Shown one piece after another: positions 5,203-11,228 of a stretch of DNA of 11,228 bases. How positions within the stretch are numbered: the first letter of the stretch is position 1; every line of letters begins with the position of its first letter. The stretch is from Chromatiales bacterium (GTDB lineage: Bacteria > Pseudomonadota > Gammaproteobacteria > Thiohalospirales > Thiohalospiraceae): assembly GCA_026984715.1 (NCBI GenBank), contig JALSRO010000298.1:1-11228 (forward strand), given 5' to 3'. The position numbers and the translations under genes were made by a program. Below the pieces are notes generated by a model. The model ran no database searches and was not told the DNA's origin. It worked only from the letters and a program-made list of their open reading frames with translations.

Positions 5203-6300
5203 ATGACAAAACATCTGCTGTTTGCATTCATCATAGTGGCACTGAGTGGCTGTGCCATCTCTCCGGGGATGAATATGTCCACCTATAGAGGAGCTCACGA
5301 TGTTACCATCGTACCCATTACGGCAGAACTGATTGCAAAGCTTCAGATGAAATCCGGGGGCCAACCGATTAAAGAACGGCTTCCAGTAGAGACACAACAT
5401 GATCCCAAACCGTACCGGCTCGGAATCGGGGACATACTGAGTATCACGGTCTGGGATCACCCCGAGCTCACCATTCCGGCCGGAGAGTATCGGGCTGCAG
5501 AGACGGCCGGACACCAGATAGCCAAGAACGGTACCATCTTTTACCCCTACATCGGCCGGGTGAAGGTTGCAGGAAAGACTTTGATCCAGACCCGCTGGCT
5601 GCTGGCACGTCTGCTGGCAAAACATATCACCAAGCCGCAGGTCGATGTGAAGGTGGCCGCCTATCTCAGCCAGAAGGCGTTCGTCGTTGGCGAGGTGGCC
5701 AATCCCGGTCCACAACCGATCACAAACATCCCCCTGACCGTCGTCGACGCCATCAAACAGGCGGGAGGCACCACCAGCAAGAGCGATCTGCGCCACCTCA
5801 TTCTGACCCGAAATGGAAAGAACTACCCCATCAACCTACTGGATATCTATGAAAAGGGGGATATGGCTCAGAACATGCAGCTACAGGATGGCGATGTGTT
5901 GAATGTACCCGATCTGCAGAGCCAGAAGATTTTTGTGCTGGGTGAGGTTACCAGACCATCGTCCCTCTACCTGCGAAAAGGCAGAATGAGTCTGTCGGAA
6001 GCACTGAGCGAGGTGGGTGGTATAAAACCGGAGACATCCAATCCTGCCAGAATCTACGTGATCCGTAATGGCAGCAAGGGAAAACCGGAGATCTACCACC
6101 TCAATGCCAAGTCCCCCGACGCTTTGATACTGGGGGATCAATTCAAGCTAAGCTCGCGGGATGTCGTATATGTAGAGACGGCCGGGGTAGAGCGCTGGAA
6201 CCGCCTGATACAGAGACTGGTTCCAACAACCAACCTGTTGCTGAATGCCGCGGAAACCGACTACACACTGGGTAGCGACAAGATCCAGCTGAAATATTGA
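5203..6300 (+). CDS. wza: Wza-type outer-membrane polysaccharide export lipoprotein
   Basis: This 365-aa protein is predicted to form the outer-membrane channel of the export machine. Residues 1-16 are a lipoprotein signal ending in the lipobox LSGC with the modified Cys at 17. A polysaccharide-export domain runs from about 69 to 155, opening with PYRLGIGDILSITVWDHPEL. Two SLBB domains follow, starting near 158 (AFVVGEVANPGP) and 243 (IFVLGEVTRPSSLYL), each with the A-(I/L)-x-x-(A/V)-GG core seen at 183-189 and 267-273. The C-terminal stretch GVERWNRLIQRLVPTTN at 328-344 resembles the amphipathic helix that forms the outer-membrane barrel in Wza. Length is close to the family norm. It is first in the plus-strand operon, divergent from the FliK-like gene, and is followed directly by the Wzc-like kinase, its usual partner across the periplasm. 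Confidence 0.92.
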   Translation: MTKHLLFAFIIVALSGCAISPGMNMSTYRGAHDVTIVPITAELIAKLQMKSGGQPIKERLPVETQHDPKPYRLGIGDILSITVWDHPELTIPAGEYRAAETAGHQIAKNGTIFYPYIGRVKVAGKTLIQTRWLLARLLAKHITKPQVDVKVAAYLSQKAFVVGEVANPGPQPITNIPLTVVDAIKQAGGTTSKSDLRHLILTRNGKNYPINLLDIYEKGDMAQNMQLQDGDVLNVPDLQSQKIFVLGEVTRPSSLYLRKGRMSLSEALSEVGGIKPETSNPARIYVIRNGSKGKPEIYHLNAKSPDALILGDQFKLSSRDVVYVETAGVERWNRLIQRLVPTTNLLLNAAETDYTLGSDKIQLKY

Positions 6301-6350
6301 TCTCGGCTGAAAAATGACCAATGGCAGGCATAGCGATAGCGATCGAGGGT

Positions 6351-6360
6351 GAGGGGGGAA
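6351..6360 (+). promoter_or_regulatory. Ribosome binding site deciding the Wzc-like start
   Basis: GAGGGGGGAA lies 8 nt before the ATG at 6369. The alternative in-frame ATG at 6321 has no ribosome site, and the 16 residues it would add are low-complexity (Gly/Ile/Ala/Glu) and unlike family members. Confidence 0.6.
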
Positions 6361-6368
6361 CAACCAGT

Positions 6369-8537
6369 ATGTTACAGAAAACCAGAGAGAGTAGAGTGAA
6401 CGGCGGCGAGCGAGAGCCGACAGCCATTGCGGCTACTCGGGGCGGGGATCGTGCGGGTGCCGAGTTCCTGCTCAGAGAGCTGTTCATGACCCTGATGGAG
6501 TCGTGGAAACTGGTTCTGGGGATCACGCTGCTGTTTGCCCTGGCTGCGCTGGCATATACGCAACTGGCCAAGCCGATCTATCGCTCCGAGACCCTGCTCC
6601 AGGTTGAGCGGCAGACACAGGGGATCGGTGCTCTGTCCGATCTTTCCAACTTCTTCAAGGAGGAGTCGGCAATCATTTCCGAATTCCAGATCATCCGCTC
6701 CCGCATGGTCTTGGGAGAGGTGGTAAAACAGCTAGGGCTGGATATCCAGATCACTCCCAAGGGCCTTTTCGGGGCCGGCCCAATCCAGGTCGACGTGTTC
6801 GAAGTTCCGGGGGAATGGAAGGGCAGGGAGTTTACCCTGATAGCCGGACGGCAAGGACGTTACAAGCTGCTCGATCCAGACAACCAGATCATTCTCCAAG
6901 GTCGTGCAGGAGAGCTCAGCCGCGCAAGCGTCCTCGGTGGCAGCGTCGAACTGTTCGTATCCGCCCTGAAAGGAGAGGAAGGTGATAGATATGGAATCGT
7001 CAAACAACGTCTGCTCAGCGTCGTCAAGCAGCTGCGACGTGACCTTCGTATCGATGAGATGGGCAAGGATTCCGGGATCCTCAGGCTCAGCATCGAAGGT
7101 ACTGATTCCAGGAAGATCACCCGGGTGATCAACGCCATTGCCAATGTCTATGTGCGCCAGAATGTCGAACGGAAATCGGCAGAGGCGGAAAAGACCCTGG
7201 CGTTTCTGGAGGTCCAGCTACCGATACTGAAAGATCAGATGGAGAGTGCAGAAGCCAGCCTCAACAGCTACCGGCTGAAGCAGGGGACTATCAACCTGCC
7301 GCTGGAAACGCAGAGCATCCTGAAACAGGCGGTTAGCCTGGAAGCAAAGCTCTCGGAGTTAGCAACCAACCGCGAAGAGCTGTTGCAACGCTTCCAGCCA
7401 AAACATCCTCGTATCGCCGCACTCGATGCGCAGATCACCTCTCTGAAGCGTGAACTGCGCAAGGTGGACAAACGGGCCCAAATGTTACCCGGCACCCAGC
7501 AGGAGCTGCTACGCCTCTCCCGTGATGCCCAAGTCAGCACTTCACTCTACACAACACTGTTGAACAAGGCCCAGGAGCTCAAGGTGGTGAAGGCGGGAAC
7601 AGTCGGCAACGTGCGTATCATCGATCCTGCGTTGCAGCCATATATGCCGGTAAAGCCGGTCAAGGGTCTGATTCTCCTCGTGGGAACACTGCTGGGTCTT
7701 CTGACCGGCATCATCGTTACCGTGGTACGCAAGCAGCTCAATGGAGGCGTTGAAGACCCGGAACAGATCGAGCAACTTGGCCTGCCGGTTTATGCCACTG
7801 TTCCAAACAGCAAGAAACAGGCCGAGTTGGTCCGCAGGGCGAAGGCAGGCGGGGAGATTGCTGTTCTGGCCAATACGGATCCCGACGATCTCAGCGTCGA
7901 GAGCCTCCGCAGCCTGCGCACTTCCCTCCACTTTGCCCAGCTCGATGCAAAAAACAATATCATCATGATAACCGGGCCGAGCCCGGGGGCCGGCAAGAGC
8001 TTCATCAGCGCCAACCTGGCGGTGGTTCTCGCCCGCACCGGCAAACGAGTACTGCTCGTGGATGGCGATCTGCGCAGGGGGAGGCTGCACAGCATGTTCG
8101 GGATCGGGCGAAAAGGGGGATTGTCGGAAGTCATATCCGGTAGTTTGAGTATCGAGGAGGTCGTTCACGAAACGGGTGTCGAGGATCTCGATATCGTTTC
8201 CACCGGCGCACTGCCGCCAAATCCGTCGGAACTGCTGATGCATGAAAACTTCTCTCTGATTCTGGAACAGATAGCTCCGTTCTATGACCATATTCTGATC
8301 GACTCGCCGCCGGTGCTGGCCGTGAGTGATGCAACCATCATCGGAGGTCTGGCCGGGGCATCACTATTGGTACTGAAGGACGGGGCCCATCCGCTGCGGG
8401 AGATCGAACAGAGTATCAAAACTCTGCGTCAGGCCGGGGTGAATCTGCGTGGGGCGGTGTTCAACCGCATGGGACGACTCAACAGCCGCTTCGGCTACGG
8501 CAGATACTATGGTTACAGCTACGATTACCAACGATAG
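6369..8537 (+). CDS. wzc: Wzc-type polysaccharide co-polymerase / tyrosine autokinase (BY-kinase)
   Basis: This 722-aa inner-membrane protein should set chain length and, by cycles of autophosphorylation, drive polymerisation and export with the Wza-like channel. A Wzz domain begins near residue 35, with the first membrane helix at about 47-65. The periplasmic part contains a long helical region at about 265-390. The second membrane helix, preceded by a Pro-rich stretch (DPALQPYMPVKPVK, 419-432), lies at about 434-453. The cytoplasmic kinase has Walker A GPSPGAGKS at 536-544, Walker A' VLLVDGD at 561-567 and Walker B ILIDSPP at 642-648. Six tyrosines at 710, 713, 714, 716, 718 and 720 form the C-terminal phosphorylation cluster. 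It is an all-in-one proteobacterial kinase, not a split type. A cognate low-molecular-weight phosphatase (Wzb) is not in the window. Confidence 0.93.
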   Translation: MLQKTRESRVNGGEREPTAIAATRGGDRAGAEFLLRELFMTLMESWKLVLGITLLFALAALAYTQLAKPIYRSETLLQVERQTQGIGALSDLSNFFKEESAIISEFQIIRSRMVLGEVVKQLGLDIQITPKGLFGAGPIQVDVFEVPGEWKGREFTLIAGRQGRYKLLDPDNQIILQGRAGELSRASVLGGSVELFVSALKGEEGDRYGIVKQRLLSVVKQLRRDLRIDEMGKDSGILRLSIEGTDSRKITRVINAIANVYVRQNVERKSAEAEKTLAFLEVQLPILKDQMESAEASLNSYRLKQGTINLPLETQSILKQAVSLEAKLSELATNREELLQRFQPKHPRIAALDAQITSLKRELRKVDKRAQMLPGTQQELLRLSRDAQVSTSLYTTLLNKAQELKVVKAGTVGNVRIIDPALQPYMPVKPVKGLILLVGTLLGLLTGIIVTVVRKQLNGGVEDPEQIEQLGLPVYATVPNSKKQAELVRRAKAGGEIAVLANTDPDDLSVESLRSLRTSLHFAQLDAKNNIIMITGPSPGAGKSFISANLAVVLARTGKRVLLVDGDLRRGRLHSMFGIGRKGGLSEVISGSLSIEEVVHETGVEDLDIVSTGALPPNPSELLMHENFSLILEQIAPFYDHILIDSPPVLAVSDATIIGGLAGASLLVLKDGAHPLREIEQSIKTLRQAGVNLRGAVFNRMGRLNSRFGYGRYYGYSYDYQR

Positions 8538-8564
8538 TCATCCAACTTCGGGCAGAAAGCTACG

Positions 8565-9797
8565 TTGAGCAGATTCGCCACCTTCACCATCTGGCTCCTC
8601 ATCTTCACCATTCCCTGGCAGGACATGCTGATGTTACCCGGGATCGGCACCGTGAGCCGACTGGTCGGTATTCTCGTCATGGGGGTGTCGCTCATCGCAA
8701 CCCTCTATCTCCAGTATGCTCGTGTCCATCTGATCCACTTGGCAATGTTCGCTTTCTGGGCATGGGGCAGCGCCACCTATATCTGGAGCATCAACCCCGA
8801 CGGCGCCCAGACGGCAGTCGTCAGCTATTTCCAGATAATGGTAATGATGTGGCTCATCTATCAGTGGACGACCCGCCCAGAGCAGATCAGCTTCTATCTC
8901 AGCGCCTATGTATTGGGGTGTTATGTCTCTGTCGGAGCAACAATTTGGGCCTATATATACAATATCGAGAACGCATATCACCGTTTTGCCGCGGCAGGAT
9001 TCGACCCCAACGATCTGGCGATCATCATGTCACTCGGAATCCCCATGGCGGGCTATCTGGCAATGGAGAGCAGGAACATCTTCGCATCATGGGTTTACCG
9101 GGCCTATCCCATGCTTGGACTGGGAGTAGTTTTCCTGACCGGCTCCCGCACCGGATTTCTGGTGGCCCTGCTCGGTTGCAGCTACATGGTTTGGAGCTAT
9201 CGGGATCTGCCGCTGAAGAGCCGGATAGCGCTGCCAATCCTGGGAGCGGTCGCGGCGGTACTTCTGCTCCCCTACATTCCCATGGACTCCCTTGAGAGAA
9301 TCCAGACAATTGGCAGCTCGGTCTCATCAGGGGATCTCAACTATCGTACCCGGATATGGTACGCCGCATTGGAGTCACTGGAGAACGCCCCCGATGCCGG
9401 ACTGATCCTGCTACGGGGGGTCGGTTGGGATGGATTTCCCACACTGGTCACTCCCTACCTGGGTTCACCATTCGTATCCCACAACGCCTATCTCTCCGTT
9501 CTCATGGAAACGGGCCTGGTGGGGTTTCTCCTGTTCGGTGCAAACCTTGTGATGACCATTCATTTCGCCCTGCAGATGCCGCGCAGAGAACGGTTGCTCT
9601 GGATCCTGCTGATAGCGATGTGGGCAATCGCAGCCACGGTATTGAACTGGGAGTTCCGCAAGGAAACATGGTTTCTCTTCATCCTGGCCGTTACCCACTC
9701 CAGCATCCTGCCCCGTTACCGCGGCAAGACGAGCGATGGCGAAGCAGTCGGCAACGGGATTGGTGGGCGACCACGAGATGCAGTGGCGCGACCATGA
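8565..9797 (+). CDS. Wzy-type polymerase of the O-antigen ligase/polymerase family
   Basis: This 410-aa integral membrane protein probably joins lipid-linked repeat units into polymer at the periplasmic face. Hydrophobic helices run along most of the chain. The Wzy_C/O-antigen-ligase signature is clear: LTGSRTG at 191-197, a periplasmic loop with RTRIW at 261-265 and GVGWDGF at 285-291, and SHNAYLSVLMETGLVG at 305-320. GFDPNDLA at 145-152 is also usual. WaaL ligases share this fold, but the wza/wzc context favours a polymerase. The start is TTG: an in-frame stop at 8535-8537 lies just upstream and the next ATG would cut the first membrane helix (residues 5-18). The ribosome site is weak. The last 30 residues are hydrophilic and Gly/Arg-rich. 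It follows the kinase gene by 27 nt, so it is in the same operon. Confidence 0.85.
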   Translation: MSRFATFTIWLLIFTIPWQDMLMLPGIGTVSRLVGILVMGVSLIATLYLQYARVHLIHLAMFAFWAWGSATYIWSINPDGAQTAVVSYFQIMVMMWLIYQWTTRPEQISFYLSAYVLGCYVSVGATIWAYIYNIENAYHRFAAAGFDPNDLAIIMSLGIPMAGYLAMESRNIFASWVYRAYPMLGLGVVFLTGSRTGFLVALLGCSYMVWSYRDLPLKSRIALPILGAVAAVLLLPYIPMDSLERIQTIGSSVSSGDLNYRTRIWYAALESLENAPDAGLILLRGVGWDGFPTLVTPYLGSPFVSHNAYLSVLMETGLVGFLLFGANLVMTIHFALQMPRRERLLWILLIAMWAIAATVLNWEFRKETWFLFILAVTHSSILPRYRGKTSDGEAVGNGIGGRPRDAVARP

Positions 9798-10060
9798 CAC
9801 CCCGTGATACTCCACCGCGACATCACAAATGGCCATCCAGCACCCATTTCGGTCCCAGGCGGCCCGTTCATCTCCTTCTGGGAGTCAGGCGGTTGATGAA
9901 GAGCAGATCCGATTTGGGGTAGAATATCAGTAGCAACAAATATAACACTCCAGCCTGCCGCCACTCTGGCACTACTCCGGTACGGGGGGACAGAAAGATG
10001 TTTTGTGGCGGTGATACCGAATAAGCGGCTGGACCAGAAACACATCACCTGGAACCACCA
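9798..10060. other. Gap in the EPS operon, no convincing gene
   Basis: This 263-nt break is much longer than the other plus-strand gaps. A 42-codon frame overlaps the polymerase stop as ATGA but looks spurious. An AT-rich patch at 9920-9946 contains TAGAAT and TATAAC, but no -35 box at proper spacing. CCGCCAC (9958-9964) and GTGGCGG (10005-10011) form a 7-bp inverted repeat around a 40-nt loop. An internal promoter is possible but not shown. Confidence 0.45.
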
Positions 10061-11206
10061 ATGAGCGAAGAGCGACAGCCATCAAACAGGATAGCCCTGT
10101 TCCTCCCCTCTATTGGGTATGGAGGCGCAGAGAGAGTAACGATCAATCTGGCCGAGGGCCTCGTTGCCAAGGGGTACGACATCGATCTGGTATATGTGAC
10201 CTCCGATGATCCTCCATTGATTACGGATATTCCTGCCGGAGTAAACCTGGTAGATCTCGATGCCGGCAGGGTGGTGGCCAGCTTGCCGGGACTGATTCGT
10301 TACCTGCGTCGGGTGCGCCCTATCGCGCTGTTGTCGGCTCTCGAACACACCAATATTATCGCCCTTCTGGCTGCAAAGCTCGCCGGTACCGGAACCCGGG
10401 TGGTGGTCAGCGTCCACACCACCTTGAGCCGGGCGGTCCAGGACTCGCCGCTGTTACGGGCCCGTTTGTTCCCCTATCTGATTCGACGGCTGTACCCTTG
10501 GGCTGCCAGGGTGGTCGCCGTTTCGGAAGCCGCCAGAGACGACCTGCTGGCCACAACAGGCCTGCATCCCGACTCCGTCCGGGTTATCCTGAATCCTGTG
10601 GTCACTCCCTCTCTGTTCAGGAAAGGCGCGGAGCCTCTCTCACACCCTTGGCTCTCTACCGGGGAGGCGCCGGTGATCCTCGCCGTCGGCCGGATGGTAA
10701 CGGCCAAGAATTTTGAACTGCTGATCAGGGCCTTTGCCCGGCTCCGGAAACAGATGCCTGCACGGCTGATTATCCTCGGGGAGGGGGAGCTGCTACCGAG
10801 GCTCCAATCGTTGACCCAACGGCTGGAAGTCGCAGCCGACGTTCAGATGCCAGGATTTACCGAAAATCCATACGCCTATATGGCCCGTGCCGATCTGTTC
10901 GTTCTCTCCTCGAACTTCGAGGGACTGCCCACGGTTCTGATCGAGGCGCTGGCGCTGGGGACCCCGGTAGTTGCTACGGACTGTCCCAGTGGCCCCAGGG
11001 AGATTCTGGGAGGTGGTAGATACGGAATCCTCACTCCAACGGGGGATGAGCATGCGTTGGCGAATGGGATGTTCCAGGCACTGAACAACCCGGTAGCCGA
11101 CACAGAGGCGGTCGAAAAAAGCTGGCAACCCTATGAGCTCGGAAGAGTGACGACAGAGTACCTCTCCCTGCTACTGGGGCATCCGGCCGTGGCGGAGCAG
11201 GGATAA
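10061..11206 (+). CDS. GT4-family glycosyltransferase (GT-B fold)
   Basis: This 381-aa cytoplasmic or membrane-associated enzyme should transfer a sugar from a nucleotide donor to the growing lipid-linked repeat unit, probably with retention. The N-terminal Rossmann half shows LFLPSIGYGGAERVTINLAEGL at 13-34, VVVSVHTTLS at 114-123 and VVAVSEAARDDLL at 151-163. The C-terminal half opens with ILAVGRMVTAKNFELLI at 206-222, with Arg211 and Lys216 where GT4 enzymes hold the donor phosphates, then LIILGEGELLPRL at 236-248. The EX7E motif is complete: Glu287 and Glu295 within FEGLPTVLIEAL, followed by GTPVVATDCPSGPREIL at 300-316. Length is normal. Donor and acceptor cannot be deduced. The ribosome site is weak. 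It is followed after two bases by the next start codon, so both belong to one operon. Confidence 0.9.
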   Translation: MSEERQPSNRIALFLPSIGYGGAERVTINLAEGLVAKGYDIDLVYVTSDDPPLITDIPAGVNLVDLDAGRVVASLPGLIRYLRRVRPIALLSALEHTNIIALLAAKLAGTGTRVVVSVHTTLSRAVQDSPLLRARLFPYLIRRLYPWAARVVAVSEAARDDLLATTGLHPDSVRVILNPVVTPSLFRKGAEPLSHPWLSTGEAPVILAVGRMVTAKNFELLIRAFARLRKQMPARLIILGEGELLPRLQSLTQRLEVAADVQMPGFTENPYAYMARADLFVLSSNFEGLPTVLIEALALGTPVVATDCPSGPREILGGGRYGILTPTGDEHALANGMFQALNNPVADTEAVEKSWQPYELGRVTTEYLSLLLGHPAVAEQG

Positions 11207-11208
11207 CG

Positions 11209-11228
11209 ATGGCCCGTATTCTGATTCT
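11209..11228 (+). CDS. Start of a further operon gene, cut by the window edge
   Basis: An ATG two bases after the glycosyltransferase stop opens a frame reading M-A-R-I-L-I before the window ends. A short hydrophobic strand right after the start is common in GT-B glycosyltransferases, which would suit the locus, but six residues cannot identify a family. Confidence 0.5.

Noticed and set aside
5071..5796. 241-codon open frame antisense to the exporter gene
   Set aside because: It is Cys/His/Arg-rich with no family resemblance, and it lies opposite a clear exporter gene with strong domain motifs.
7542..8291. 249-codon open frame antisense to the kinase domain
   Set aside because: It mirrors the codon pattern of the kinase gene, with no ribosome site or recognisable domain.
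9794..9922. 42-codon gene overlapping the polymerase stop as ATGA
   Set aside because: No ribosome site, product rich in Pro, Arg and His with no recognisable feature, and the frame simply continues a shadow frame of the polymerase gene.

Overview
The window looks like a chromosomal exopolysaccharide (EPS) locus of a flagellated Gram-negative bacterium, most likely a gammaproteobacterium. That inference rests on a Wza-type outer-membrane export lipoprotein, a Wzc-type tyrosine autokinase with fused N-terminal Wzz domain, and a FliK-like/FlhB-like gene pair. No species can be named from the sequence. There is no rRNA, tRNA, CRISPR array, transposase or phage gene.

Layout. Positions 61-1491 (+): a Wzx-type flippase with a strong ribosome binding site, probably the tail of an operon entering from the left. 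Positions 1492-1811: a convergent intergenic region with a roughly 100-nt nested palindrome and a terminator-like hairpin facing the minus strand. Positions 1812-4776 (-): three minus-strand genes, a secreted GH114-type glycoside hydrolase, a 104-aa FlhB C-terminal-domain paralogue and a FliK-like protein; the last two overlap as ATGA. Positions 4777-5202: a divergent, partly AT-rich control region. Positions 5203-11228 (+): an EPS operon with the Wza-like exporter, Wzc-like kinase/co-polymerase, Wzy/O-antigen-ligase-type polymerase, a GT4 glycosyltransferase, and the first codons of another gene.

How the genes fit together. Flippase, polymerase, chain-length kinase and outer-membrane exporter are the core of a Wzx/Wzy-dependent pathway: lipid-linked repeat units are built by the glycosyltransferases, flipped, polymerised in the periplasm and exported. 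The less ordinary part is the minus-strand insert. A near-consensus sigma-28 (FliA) promoter, TAAAGTTT-N11-ACCGATAT, lies about 230 bp upstream of the secreted hydrolase, just beyond two flagellar-type export-specificity genes. This suggests, without proving, that a matrix-cleaving enzyme belongs to the flagellar regulon and sits inside the locus that makes the matrix. GH114 founding members cut alpha-1,4-linked galactosamine polymers, so the EPS may contain galactosamine; that is inference only.
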